From Brachypodium distachyon (taxonomy: Eukaryota > Streptophyta > Magnoliopsida > Poales > Poaceae), in contig NC_016131.3 of the NCBI RefSeq assembly GCF_000005505.3, positions 45,841,355-45,905,354 on the forward strand: DNA of 64,000 bases, written 5' to 3'. A program made the translations under genes and the position numbers. A model generated the notes under the pieces. The model was not told the origin of the DNA, searched no databases, and was given only the letters and a program-made list of their open reading frames with translations. Of the stretch, positions 11,355 through 22,357 are shown in pieces; the first letter of the stretch is position 1, and the number at the start of each line of letters is the position of its first letter.

Positions 11355-12214
11355 TTACTGGGGTAGCTCTTTATTCCCAAAATGCTGAAAGAACTGCAGT
11401 GTATCAGCGAGGGCTGCTTTGTCTCTAGTCATGGCAATATCTTCAGCAGATGCCTGCCATTTCCCACAAGGGAATTGTGTTCTTCCTGCTGCAATTGGCC
11501 AAAGTTTTATGTTAGTGTCCATTAAGAAAATTGGATAAATTCAAGTCATGTTATATAGTAGTGGTAGGCTTAAGTCACCATGTCTTGGAAGTAATACAAA
11601 TAAAGGACTGTTAAGTAACTTGATTGATGAAGAAATAAGATGCATCACAAACAGGAACTCTGTGAGCTCAGGAGACAAGACAACTGACTTGTGAACATGA
11701 GAAGTTACTCCATTTGTTCCTACCTTAGTTCTTGGCCTCTCGCGGTCAGAACCTAGATGTCATTCAGGATATAGGTGGGACAATTTGGCCTGTGCTCAGG
11801 GCAAACAAAGGTTATTCATGAGCTCAGATGAGCCCAACCTCCATGCAAATGCAACTACTAGAGGTGTTGATGTTGCTATAGCATTGAGATTGCAGCCAGC
11901 AGCAGATGAACATAAACATTGGTTTTGACAAAAACGGCTCAACGCAGTCTGAATATCTAATGTCACAATGTAGCTTCAACATGAACAACCTTGCGAACTA
12001 AAGAGTAGAGTGCTGTGACAAGTTGACAACCACTTACTCGGTTCCTTATCTCTTAGGTTTCGTTCCCAAAACCGAGCTTACCCATTAACCTCCCTTTCTC
12101 AGGCTTCATTCCAACATCTGAGCTACCTGATTCCCAGGAACCAGACAGCACACTCGACACAGCAATTACAACTACTCCATCCTTGTTTTGCTTCTTTGGC
12201 CTTCTTGCCACCAT
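11355..12214 (-). CDS. Putative small two-exon gene, 88 aa, function unknown
   Basis: I built this gene by eye. Exon A (12214-12082) starts at ATG and ends at a strong donor, G|GTAAGC. Exon B (11488-11355) begins after TTGCAG and ends in TAA. The joined length of 267 nt keeps one frame: the single leftover G of exon A is completed by CA of exon B. Exon A is basic at its start (MVARRPKKQNK) and then Ser/Gly-rich. Exon B has a plausible conserved look (CGKWQASAEDIAMTRDKAAL, then LQFFQHFGNKELPQ). A further acceptor-like CACAG lies just before the ATG, so an upstream exon may exist. I do not recognise the family. It lies on the strand of the E-type PPR gene, about 190 bp beyond its stop, so it could be an independent gene or lie on a long PPR transcript. 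Confidence 0.45.
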
Positions 12215-12406
12215 ACTCTCTGTGCACATTTAATTTATTATTTTCTGGACTTTCTATTCCCCTGCCACACAATTTTGTGTACCCATGACATACAAATTTA
12301 AGAGGAATTTTCCTGAATAAAAAATAGCTTGATATGGACTGATCAGGTCTGAAAATATAATATAACTCTGTGACCTTTTGTGTTCATACTTCAGAGAGGA
12401 TTTGAT

Positions 12407-14485
12407 TCATCCATTTTCAAGTCCCACAGAGCTGCACCCGGGCAGCTTGACTAGTCCTCTTTCCTTCATCAACTTCCTGATAGCAAGAGACTTATCCCAC
12501 CTCCCATAGGAGGTATACAAGTTAGACATCATCACACAAAAATCTGGTGTGTCAGGATGAAGAACCATCATCCGATTGACAGCCTCTTCTGCAAATTCTA
12601 ACCTGGAATGGAGCTTGCACCCATGGAGAAAAGCTTGCCAGATACTAGTGTCTGCTTGCATTGGCATCTTCTGTATGAACTCCAATGCTTCCTCCAGATT
12701 TCCAGCACGGGCGAGCACATCAACCATACATGCATAATGCTTCATGGAGGGAGTGATGTTGAAATAGTGTGCCATGCTTTCGAAACACTTCTTCCCTACA
12801 GTAACCATTCCAGTGTGACTACAAGTCGAAAGGATACTTGTGAATACTGCTTCATTTGGTTGGATATTGTCCTTCAGCATTTCATTGAAAAGATCAATAG
12901 AGCCAGCAGAATCACCCTGCATACCATAACCGCCAATCATAGCACCCCAAGTGACAGTATTACGGTCATTCATTTCACTGAACACCCTCTGAGCAGATGG
13001 GAGATCAGCACACTTGTTGTACAGATTCAGCAGAGCAGTGTTGACATAAATGTTGGACATAAATGCGTGCTTGACAGCATAAGTATGGAAACATTTACCA
13101 ATAAGTAGATCACCCAAACAAACACAAGCTGACAAGGCGTTTACCACAGAGATGGCATCAGGCAAAGAACCCTGCACCCTCATGTGACTGAATAGCATCA
13201 GAGCATCACTGCCCATGTCATTCTCGGCATAGCCAGCGATCAATGAATTCCATGTGACAACATCCTTGTTCAAAACTCTTCCAAATATGCCTTTGGCGTC
13301 TGACAGTGCTTTACACTTCGCATACATATCGACAAGTGCATTCATCACCACGTCGTTTTCAACTGCACCTAACTTAACTGATATCCCATGAATTGACCTT
13401 CCCAGAGACAAGTTGCGTAACTGAGCAGAAGCTGAAAGAACAGTTGCTATGGTTACTGAATTAGGAACAATGCGCATAAATTTGTCGTCAACAAACAGAA
13501 GTAGTGCGTCGAGAGGACTCCCATTCTGCGTATACCCCACTATCATTGTCGTCCACAGAACAAGGTCTACGAAACTGAGCTCATCAAATACCTGCCGAGC
13601 ATCCTCTGCCTCTCCACACTTGACATACATATCCAGCATAGCTGCAGTTATGAAATGGTTAGAGACCAAGCCATGTTTCATCACTGACCCATGAATCAGC
13701 CTCCCTTGGTGTAAACTACCCAGCATGGTGCAAGCCATGAGCACGCTCGCCATTGTGTACTCACTTGGCAGAATACTTTCTTGCCTCATCTCATTGAAAA
13801 GCACCAGTCCTTCTTTGGCCAAACCATTCTGCAGGCACCCGCTCAGCATGGATGTCCATGACACTACGTTCCGGTCAGGAATCCTGTCGAACACCTTCCT
13901 GGCGTTCTTCAAATCGCCACCTTTGGCATACATGTCAACCAAATTGTTCATCACAAACAAATCTCCACCGCCGGCCTTGACGACGTCACAATGCAGCCGC
14001 CTGCCATAGCCGAAGTCTGCCGATCTGACAGCGGCCTTGAGCGCGAGGGACAACACGACGACGTCCTCCTGCTCCGCGGGGCACCGCCGCCGCATGTCCC
14101 GGTGGACCGCGACGGCCTCCGCGTGGCGCCCCGCGGCGGCGTGCCACCCGAGCGCGACCTTGTAGGTGTAGGCGTCCGGGTGGGGGGTTTCATCGAGCAC
14201 CCTGCGCGCGGAGGCGAGGTCGCCGAGCGCGGCGTAGCAGCTGAGCAGCTTGGTGTGAGCGCGGAGGCCGCGGAGGAGGCCGTGTGCGAGCAGGCGTGCA
14301 TGGAGGGCGCGGAGCGAGGGGAGGGTGGTGCACGCGGGGAGGAGCCGGTGAAGGAGAGGGTTGGCGTCGGGCGAGGAGGCGCGCGGCAGGTGATCGACGG
14401 AGTGCGCGTCGGGGGTAGCGCTGGGTCGGAAGGGTGTGCGCATTGGGTTTTTTCGGCTCTGTTGCCTCGCCGCGTAGTAGCCCAC
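12407..14485 (-). CDS. Pentatricopeptide repeat protein, PLS class, E subgroup
   Basis: This is a single-exon frame of 692 codons. The longest start is at 14485. A second ATG at 14443 (MRTPFRPS) is an equally good start and leaves an Arg-rich leader either way. Repeats include LVDMYAKGGDLKNARKVFDR, NVVSWTSMLSGCLQNG and MLDMYVKCGEAEDARQVFDE, and run to near residue 600. The C-terminus has an E-type region with a PG-like box (KLPGCSS) and stops soon after, without a DYW domain. It is therefore expected to bind organelle RNA and to rely on a partner deaminase for editing. From memory it resembles Arabidopsis At2g03380, but this is not proven. It faces the DYW PPR gene tail to tail; the two share only family resemblance, so they are not recent duplicates. 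Confidence 0.93.
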   Translation of the reverse strand: MGYYAARQQSRKNPMRTPFRPSATPDAHSVDHLPRASSPDANPLLHRLLPACTTLPSLRALHARLLAHGLLRGLRAHTKLLSCYAALGDLASARRVLDETPHPDAYTYKVALGWHAAAGRHAEAVAVHRDMRRRCPAEQEDVVVLSLALKAAVRSADFGYGRRLHCDVVKAGGGDLFVMNNLVDMYAKGGDLKNARKVFDRIPDRNVVSWTSMLSGCLQNGLAKEGLVLFNEMRQESILPSEYTMASVLMACTMLGSLHQGRLIHGSVMKHGLVSNHFITAAMLDMYVKCGEAEDARQVFDELSFVDLVLWTTMIVGYTQNGSPLDALLLFVDDKFMRIVPNSVTIATVLSASAQLRNLSLGRSIHGISVKLGAVENDVVMNALVDMYAKCKALSDAKGIFGRVLNKDVVTWNSLIAGYAENDMGSDALMLFSHMRVQGSLPDAISVVNALSACVCLGDLLIGKCFHTYAVKHAFMSNIYVNTALLNLYNKCADLPSAQRVFSEMNDRNTVTWGAMIGGYGMQGDSAGSIDLFNEMLKDNIQPNEAVFTSILSTCSHTGMVTVGKKCFESMAHYFNITPSMKHYACMVDVLARAGNLEEALEFIQKMPMQADTSIWQAFLHGCKLHSRLEFAEEAVNRMMVLHPDTPDFCVMMSNLYTSYGRWDKSLAIRKLMKERGLVKLPGCSSVGLENG

Positions 14486-14800
14486 GAGGTAAAATCGAGT
14501 GGTAAGGCCTAGTTCTTAATTTTGCAATTTAGAAATTACGAGTGTTTTTTCCAAGAAAAAAAGGAAACAATTGCAACTGTTTTAAGTAATCTAGCAATAT
14601 TCATACATAATGCATCTGACGTGTCATGACCTTTAAGAGCATTTTTTGGGGCTATTGCCTTCGGTATGGCCCAATTATTAGTTATCTCCTCTAGTACTAT
14701 TTGACAATTTCCGTAGCCCAACAAGGTAGGCCTAGATTTTAGGAATTCCTAACTCAGTAGCGGATCTAATATAAAATTAAGAGGGAGCAAAAATGTACTA

Positions 14801-14913
14801 CTCGCTCCGTTTCATAATTCTTGTCGAAATATTACATGTATTTAGAAATTTTTTAAGAATAGATACACCCATTTTTTGATAAATTTGAGACAAGAATTAT
14901 GGAACAGAGAGAG
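14801..14913. mobile_element. Stowaway MITE (Tc1/mariner type)
   Basis: The ends pair as inverted repeats (CTCGCTCCGTTTCATAATTC against GAATTATGGAACAGAGAGAG), and the element is flanked by TA on both sides. The length of about 113 bp and the CTCCGT-type end are typical of grass Stowaway elements. Confidence 0.85.
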
Positions 14914-15101
14914 TAATATAGACTTTTCACTTAAATTACAAGAGTGGGGGCACATTCATAGGCGAAATGGGGGCAAATAGCCAAATGCAAACAACGAATA
15001 ACTACGTGGGGACAGCTATCCCCATAGTGCGACCACCCGACAAGGTCAAGTAAGGAATGATAAAGAAAATTGTATATGTTGAGAACAAATACCTTATTCT
15101 A

Positions 15102-15220
15102 CTGCTCCCTCCATCCCATATTAAGTGACTCAAATTTGTCCAAATATGGATGTATCTATGTCTAAAAAATGCCTAGATACATGTAATAAAAAGTCACTTA
15201 ATATGAGACGGAGGGAGCAC
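15102..15220. mobile_element. Stowaway MITE, second family
   Basis: The long inverted repeats CTGCTCCCTCCATCCCATAT and ATATGAGACGGAGGGAGCAC enclose about 119 bp with a central inverted core around TGTATCTA. A TA precedes it. The same family forms the outer element of the nested pair near 59.4 kb. Confidence 0.85.
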
Positions 15221-17684
15221 ATGTATTTAAAAAAAACTAGTTTTATGTCCAAGTCATATTGTTTATGCATACTTTCTGTCAAATTTGTAGGTTCAAAATA
15301 ATTGCTTAGCACGTTCTCCGTGCCACCAGTTTTATAAGTCCCGACAGCATGTAAAGCAAGTACAAAATGGATACAACAACCGTATTTCACTATTTCCAAC
15401 ACTGTTTATATCGATTTTGTCTTCTCACCGTATTCACCGTCTACGAGTTAGTTTGTGGCGTCCTTTTAGGATCTTGTTAGAACCCTTTACACGCGGTATA
15501 GTCCGCGAATTTTACCTGGGACTCTGGGCCGGAGTGGGAGGGAAATCCATGGCAGTTTCTTTTTCCTTCTAATTGGGACATGTGTTCCAGATTTTATTTT
15601 ACGACGTTTCGTTTCGTTTGTTGCTTTTTCTACTCGCACCAGCACAACACGTCGCCGTTGCATAAGGGCGTCTCAGTCAAAGCCCAATCAAATCAATCGA
15701 TGATGCGCCTTCGTCCCTCTCCCCGTACAAACATTAACAGGTATAGACGTATAGTATTACATCCCAACAACCCCCATGAACTGGAGATCATACCATGGCG
15801 TTCGAGACCACACCTTTCCACGAGACCCTCTCGTCCTTCCCTCAAGGACACCATCTCTTTTCTCCGGTGCGGTGGCAAATCATCCTCCGGTGGACCGAAT
15901 TGGCACGAGGGGCAGCCGAGAGATCAACATACAATATACGGAGTATTTATATATATAAGTAGGATCATGTCATTGTTTTTGTCTTTTTGACCGCTGTGCC
16001 TGTGCACAGGTGTGGTGTCCGTGTCTGCGTGGCCTAACGTTTTGTTTTAGATCGGCGTACGTGTAAGTGGAGTGTGGTGTGGAAATGCATGGCGGCCGTT
16101 GGGTCAATGGGTTGACGGGAGCAGAGCCAGCGACTCCACCAAAACGGGACCCACGACCTGCGACTGGTGTGCCTGCGTGGATAGGTTTACCGTTTGCGGT
16201 TTAGCGTTCGGTACACGATTTTTTTTTCCCAGTGTGGCTTCAGAGGTTGCCATGCATTCGTGCACTATATGTGCCACCGACGCAACCGGCGCGTCACATT
16301 CGTCTTTCACCGTGCGGTGTTTAGTGGAAGCACTAGCGTATTGTATCAGAAACTGAGAAATAAACTACCCGATCTCGACGGAAATATCCTAATGAAACAC
16401 GCTCGGTGTCTCATGAGAGTACAATGTTGTCAATGTGGATAATTATCTATTCAGGATTGCCAAGTACTCCTACGTTTGAAAAACAGCGACAAGTATTTAA
16501 AAACGGAGGGAATAATATCCAATTTTTTCTTCGAAATAATATTCTTCCAAGAAGACATACTCCAGGGGTTAAACCTGCTGCTTCTACATAAGCGATACCA
16601 TATACGACGCTTCGGATAAGACAAAGTTTTGTATGTACGCGATTCGGACCAGTTCAATTTATATTGTAAATACACTTACCAAAGTACAAAACTTTATTTG
16701 AAGAGTTGATCGAAGGCACTTGCGTTTAACAGAAGTTTTGTCTTGTAGCACTAAGGAAGAAACGCCAAGAAGTCGACTACAACGCTCGAATTAGGCCAAG
16801 CTAACCACTCCTCACGTCCCATCCAAATAATGGCTTTTTTTTCAATACACATCCAAGTAATGTTGCCTTATATTCCCCTCGTTCGAAATGGTCCCTCGCG
16901 CTTTTTCAGAAAAGCAAGACGCTCACGATTTTAAAAATACAGTAGAGTTTAACAATTAATACTCCGATTTCGCTACTGAGAAATCTTATGTTTTTAGTTA
17001 GAGATAAGACAACGTGTTTAGCCATTGGATCCTACTCCAACGATAACACGTGAGAGTTCATGAGTGAGTACAGATGACTCTCAGATTTCCATCCAACGGT
17101 TTTGATGCGTCGACTCAGATTTAAGCCATTTTCTTTAAAACTCAAGCACGAGAGATATAGACATTCTCTCTCTCTCTGCCCCATGAACACTTTTTTCTCC
17201 ATGCTGCCTACCTGATATATACCCCTCTCTATGCCCAACTGCACGCTGCCCCTCCTCCTACACCGGATCTCCTTCCTCTGCACCGCCCTCCTCCCTCGCG
17301 CCCGGCAGCTATGAGGAGCTACCCAGGACGGCGAGATTCCTAGGAGTTACTGTCGGATCCATCTCCCCCGGCCTCAATGCCGCCCGAATCAGGCTCCCCT
17401 GGTCCTGTTGCGGCCGGATCCGGGCTTCCCCCACCCCTCGGACCCGTCTCCGTCGGATCTCAGAAAATTGTTCTTCTCCTTCTCTCTCGGTATCTTATTT
17501 TCATGCTCTTTTTCGCTCACTCTCTCTCTACCCTGGCCCCCCTGCTCCTAACTCGCGCGGTGACCCCTGCTTTCTCCTCGCCTCCCTGCCTCAACCCGCG
17601 CCATGGATGGGGTCGGATCCGACTGCCATCGGCCCTGGCGAGTTTGATTTGTGTTTTGGATATTTGCTCAGAAAATTGTATTCG
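15221..17684. other. Intergenic DNA with MITE scraps and a CT-rich block
   Basis: No gene is recognised. A degenerate Stowaway fragment lies near 16460-16516 (ending in AAAACGGAGGGAATA). From about 17160 to 17640 the sequence becomes rich in C and T, with CTCTCT runs and repeated CCGGATC / TCGGATC motifs, like the 5' untranslated part of a gene, but it lacks an open frame that continues. It may be a captured or decayed 5' gene end. Confidence 0.4.
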
Positions 17685-17995
17685 CATTGATATCTCATTG
17701 ATGTGCCATTGATATCTCGTTGATGTACGTATCATTGATTTTGTCCCGTACCATTCAAATTTTGAACAGATTGCATTGATATGCCATTGATTATTGTGTA
17801 TGCCATTGAACTTCCATTGATCTATCATTCAAATTTGGTTGCCATGAATTATTACAATGGAAAAATCATATAGTATGCCGGGATACATGAAATTGCATTG
17901 ATATTTATTTCGTTGGTCATGATATTGTGAAATTGATGATTTTGTTGGTATTGATGGTATTGATATTGATATTGCATTGATATTTATTTCGTTGA
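17685..17995. repeat. Degenerate CATTGATAT-rich array
   Basis: Over about 300 bp the words CATTGATAT, CATTGATT and ATTGATGT recur about every 10-20 bases (for example ATTGATATCTCATTGATGTG and TTGATATTGATATTGCATTG). A longer unit, GCATTGATATTTATTTCGTTG, appears twice, at about 17896 and 17975. The spacing is irregular, so this is a decayed simple-sequence-derived array rather than a clean satellite. Confidence 0.7.
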
Positions 17996-18354
17996 GGAGC
18001 GGACAATGCGCGTGGGTGGGACCCATTGGTTGAAGTACCGAGCATACACAAAAATGGGATGCAGCTGCACTATGCTACCTGCAAGAGCGAGATATATTGG
18101 AGGACTAGTGCCGGTAGGTAGCGGGCACGGTAAAAAGAACTTTGGCAGACAAAAGTTGTGAAATTTAATATGGTACGGAAGGAGTGGTGATCAACGTTTA
18201 AAACTAGGCCTGCGGGAGTGCAGGGGGAAGAAAACTCCGGGTATCGTTTGAAAGAAAAAGACCTTCTCACACAGGTCTAGAAAATCTCCGAACCTCATGC
18301 CCACCCACGTGAGATCAAAACCGGCCTTAGACCTGTGCTTTGGTATGGGACAGA

Positions 18355-18478
18355 CGAGGGGTTTTTTTTAACCCTTAGGCCTGAAATTCGCATCCAAAAG
18401 AGTCGAACCGAGAACCAAAGGGGTGCCACTAGAGCCCCTAACCACTAGGCTAGAGACTCGTTCGCAACAAGGTAATTA
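18355..18478 (-). mobile_element. tRNA-derived SINE-like unit
   Basis: Read on the minus strand, there is an A-box-like TAGCCTAGTGG (18452-18442) and a B-box-like GGTTCGACTC (18409-18400) with tRNA-like spacing, then a run of eight A residues near the 3' end. This is the plan of a plant SINE. There is no cloverleaf good enough to call a working tRNA, and I could not fix its target-site duplication. Confidence 0.55.
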
Positions 18479-20916
18479 TGATCAAAGTTTAGTTAACGAA
18501 GGAAGTTTGATCATTCATATAGTAAAACGTCATGTATGAAAAAAGAGCTCAAGTAGATTCCAATATATTTTATTTTTCAAGGAAGAAAGATCATTTGCAT
18601 ATTTGCGAGCCATGTAATTAAGTAACAGCGGAACACGAATCATGAGGCGTCGTCATAAGTACGTATGGATGATCACACATGGATGGCATGAGTGTGGTAT
18701 ATGTGCCTATATATAGCTACCTAGCTGTAGCTGGTAATGCATTGTTGTGCTAGCTTCACTGCACACTGCACTGGTACTACCTTCCACACCAACACACCCG
18801 ACATTGTACATATCAATATTTGGCACGTTGACACGAAGACGACACGCTTGAAGCCCCTGTCTTTCAACAGTTTTTTTTCTCTGTTAGAGTATTAGTTGCC
18901 GTCGTCGGCAAGCAATGTATTTCTGTGCTTCGTATTTTCTCATAGCTACGTACCTTTCCATCGACGAAGACTTTAGCATCGATGGCAAGTTAACGTACGG
19001 AGTGACAGGTACTACTTTATACCAAAGAAAAATGAGAGAGGGAGGGGCCAAAACATGGGGGCAAATTATGGCTGGACAGCGTATTCTGATTCGAAAGGAA
19101 AAAACTAAAATCATTCCATCAGTATCTTCCAGCTACAATGTTACCAAGCTATCATGTCATGTCACATGCATGGTGCAGTACGAAAGAGAAATCTAACCGA
19201 TCACGTAGCTATTGCTAGTAACTCTAATCCCCGTCGGTGCCGCACGACTGAGGAAATCCAAGGACGATTACTGTCGCTGGCGCCTCTCGTCTCCGTCCGA
19301 TGATGTGATCTCCTCAAGAAAAGAAAAAAAAGTCGACGTGGCAGTCGCCGCCTCACACGGAGAATTGAAACGGAAATAGACGTTTCTGCAAGTTCTCGGT
19401 TGTCCTGAGTTCTTGGAGAATCCAATCACGGAAATAGTGTTTTGACAGTGTGCAATTTTAGAAAGGATCTGCCCACACAAAAAAAGTTGTAGATTTATTC
19501 TAAAAAAAATAGTTGTAGATTATATATGCAAAGGTTAGTACACTCAAGCCGATCATAGATACGCATGTCTTTGGGCGCGTTTCAGTACGTAGATACATAT
19601 GTTTCTGAAATTCTGGACTGGACAAAGCTGAGACAGCTAATTTGGATCCGATGGAATAGTAAAAGTTAAGTTTTCAAGTTTGCACTAAATGCACGTTGAA
19701 TAGATGTTTCCCGTATGAGAATACTCGGTAACAAAGATCCAAAGGTCTTGAGTGTGTGATCAAGTTTTTCTTTCTTTCTAGAATATACCTAAGCGGGTGT
19801 ATCATAGATTAGAGCAAAGAAGCCCACGGAGCAGCAAGTACATGGATTTATTATTACAACTTAACTGGTATATCTCCATGTTAAACCACACACGATAATC
19901 CTATTTTGTCCACTATCCCTAATGAATTTCGTCTATCTCAAAATTTTGCCTTCTTTCCTGATCGATGATGTGATCTTGGCCACGCTTGGACTCTCGCCAT
20001 CAAACACCACTCTATTCCCGTGTTTCCATATAGACCAGCATATCAGTGCTACAACTCTAGCGAAGTCCTATCTCTTCTCACCTTCAAGTGTGATCGATCA
20101 AGGTTGTTGAAAAAGCCAGGGTGTTGGTATTTCTCAGGCGCCTGATTTAAGTAAAAGACTTAAATCTCAGTCGACGCATAATAGCTGTTAGATTAATATT
20201 TAGATGTCTTCCCCACTCTTCACTCTTGCATGTGATGTCGTTGGATTAAAATCCAAAGGGCAAGCACATCGACCGATCTATAACTAAAAATCAAGCGACT
20301 TCTTGATAGCAAAACCAAAAATATATCAAGCAAACTTACAAATAGATGTTAATAAATCAATCCATATTCGACGTAGGAATCGCTGGCTCCGTGCTAGCTT
20401 GTTCTACACTTCTCAAACCAGCAGATCTTCAACTTGCTTTGATGATGTGCAACAAATTGGAGAAAGTTTTCAGGGATATGTTTACCTTACCCACCATGGT
20501 TAGCGCCGTCTAGTCTCCGTCCTGGGGCTGCTTAGAGTTGTTTCGTTTCATTCGTTGTAACAAGTTTGTTTGGAGCTTGTTGGTTTTGTGTGCTTTCGGC
20601 GCAGAAACAAGGTGTAATACTCCGTGGTTGTATCGTTCTATATATATAACATTGAAATCCATAATAAAAACTTTCATTTTCCAAAAAAGAATCGCCGGAC
20701 AAACGAAGACATGTGTGCGCCTCTCTAGTCGTGGTCTTTCCTCACATGATCGATACCCAGAGCCACAAACGTCTAATCATCCCCTGAGGCCCTGATCAAT
20801 CCATCGAGCCAACTGTTTTATTGCCGGCCGTCATTACTCACCAATTTTACACGGCCGCGATGTGAGCGAGCGTAGCGTCCAGTGATTCCACCAACCGCGA
20901 GCGCCCCCGGCAGTTC
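18479..20916. other. Gene-poor stretch before the first BAHD gene
   Basis: Mostly AT-rich DNA. A TATA-like CTATATATAG occurs near 18709 and is followed by a C/A-rich leader-like stretch, but no convincing reading frame follows. The region includes the LINE scrap described at 19933-20050. A possible LINE or other retroelement tail lies at about 20450-20690, ending in ATAATAAAAACTTTC. Confidence 0.4.
19933..20050 (-). mobile_element. LINE C-terminal scrap
   Basis: The minus-strand frame reads WSIWKHGNRVVFDGESPS, then ITSSIRKEGKIL and a stop. The W..WK..N.VVF.G..PS pattern is the usual C-terminal signature that follows the zinc-binding segment in grass non-LTR reverse transcriptases. The rest of the element is missing or unrecognisable. 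Confidence 0.65.
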
Positions 20917-20924
20917 TATTTAAA
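20917..20924 (+). promoter_or_regulatory. Probable TATA box of the first BAHD gene
   Basis: TATTTAAA lies 117 bp upstream of the ATG at 21041, in a GC-rich to AT-poor transition, with a plausible leader of about 85-90 nt. No experimental start site is known from the sequence. Confidence 0.55.
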
Positions 20925-21040
20925 CCAACGGGGAACCCTCACCGAAACCACCGCGCCGATCGACCGCAAACGTCAGTAGCACTAGCACAAAGTACAAATC
21001 AGCTACTGATCAGTGTAGTAGCTGGTGTAGCTAGCTAACA

Positions 21041-22357
21041 ATGGTGATGACGGTGGAGGTGCTGACGTCGGAGCTGGTCGTCCCGGCGGAGCCGACGCCG
21101 GGGGGCAGCATCTGGCTGTCCAACCTCGACCTGGCCGGCCGCAGAGGCTACACGCCCACCGTCTACTTCTTCCGCCCCAACAACGGCAGCGATGAGTCCA
21201 CGGAGGGCTTCTTCTCGCCGGAGGCCATGAAGGCCAGCCTCGCGAGAGCCCTGGTGGCCTTCTACCCGCTGGCGGGCCGCCTGGGCCTGGACGCCGCGTC
21301 CGGCCGCGTCCAGGTGGACTGCACGGCCGAGGGCGTGGTGTTCGCCACGGCGCGCTGCCAGGACTACTCCCTGGAGGACCTGATGAACGAGTTCGTGCCC
21401 TGCGACGCGATGCGCGACCTGCTGGTGCCGCCCACGCCGCCGCCGAACCCGCCGTGCGCGCTGCTGTTCGTGCAGGTCACCCGCATGCGCTGCGGCGGCG
21501 CCGTGCTCGGCCAGGCCATGCACCACTCCGTCGTCGATGCGCGCGGCGCGGCCCTCTTCTTTGAGACCTGGGCCGGCATCTCCCGCGGCGCGAAAGACTG
21601 CTTGCCCGTGCCGCCATGCTTCGACCACACGCTCCTCGCCGCGCGCCCGGCCCCCGCGCGCGCAGTGCTGTACGACCACCCGGAGTACAAGCCCGAGCCG
21701 GCTCCCGTGGACCCCGTGTCGGCGTCCGCGGCGTACGCGAGCGCCATCATCACGGTGACGAAGCAGCAGGTGGCCGCGCTCCGGGCGCGGTGCGTGGGCG
21801 CGTCCACGTTCCGCGCCGTGGTAGCCCTGGTCTGGCAGTGCGCGTGCCGGGCGCGCGGCCTGGCCTCAAACGCCGAGACGCGGCTCTACTCCATGGTCGA
21901 CATGCGCGCCAGGCTCGACCCGCCGCTCCCGGCGGGGTACTTCGGCAACGCCGTGGTGCGCACGTCGGTGTCGGCCACCGTGGACGAGATCGTGTCCAGC
22001 CCCGTGGTGCACGCGGCGCGGCTGGCCAGGGCGGCCACGAGCCAGGGGGACGACTACGCGCGGTCGCTGGTGGACTACCTGGAAGGCGTGGACACGATGA
22101 ACCTGCCACGGAGCGGCATCTCGCGCGCGCACCTCCGGGCCATCAGCTGGATGGGAATGTCGCTCAGCGACGCCGACTTCGGCTGGGGCGCGCCGGCGTT
22201 CATGGGGCCCGCGCTCATGTACTACAGCGGCTTCGTGTACGTGATGAACGCGCCGGGGAAAGACGGCGCGCTGGCGCTCGTGCTGTCGCTGGAGCCCGAC
22301 AGCATGCCGGAGTTCAGGAAGGTGTTCGCCGATGAGCTGGCTCGCCTCCACCTCTAA
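21041..22357 (+). CDS. BAHD acyltransferase, hydroxycinnamoyl-transferase-like (copy 1)
   Basis: A single-exon gene of 438 codons, the usual BAHD length. BAHD enzymes move an acyl group from a CoA thioester to an alcohol or amine in the cytosol. The catalytic HXXXD is HSVVD at residues 162-166, and the structural DFGWG begins at residue 379, both intact. The N-terminus ([11 protein letters not shown]) and 'LSNLDL' fit the grass clade that includes agmatine/putrescine/tryptamine hydroxycinnamoyltransferases. The donor is therefore probably p-coumaroyl- or feruloyl-CoA; the acceptor cannot be read from sequence. The partner gene at 26343-27671 is close kin: 61 residues in a row around DFGWG are identical. 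The two are tail to tail, 4 kb apart. Codons are strongly G/C-ending. Confidence 0.93.
   Translation: MVMTVEVLTSELVVPAEPTPGGSIWLSNLDLAGRRGYTPTVYFFRPNNGSDESTEGFFSPEAMKASLARALVAFYPLAGRLGLDAASGRVQVDCTAEGVVFATARCQDYSLEDLMNEFVPCDAMRDLLVPPTPPPNPPCALLFVQVTRMRCGGAVLGQAMHHSVVDARGAALFFETWAGISRGAKDCLPVPPCFDHTLLAARPAPARAVLYDHPEYKPEPAPVDPVSASAAYASAIITVTKQQVAALRARCVGASTFRAVVALVWQCACRARGLASNAETRLYSMVDMRARLDPPLPAGYFGNAVVRTSVSATVDEIVSSPVVHAARLARAATSQGDDYARSLVDYLEGVDTMNLPRSGISRAHLRAISWMGMSLSDADFGWGAPAFMGPALMYYSGFVYVMNAPGKDGALALVLSLEPDSMPEFRKVFADELARLHL

Noticed and set aside
15580..15990. 136-codon plus-strand frame
   Set aside because: No motif, low-complexity translation and no splice context.
17377..17712. 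Pro/Leu-rich 111-codon frame as a secreted protein
   Set aside because: CT-rich DNA produces such translations. There is no conserved core and no continuing gene.
21364..22351. Several long antisense frames inside the BAHD genes
   Set aside because: Third-position GC in the real genes removes stops on the other strand. No domain is seen.
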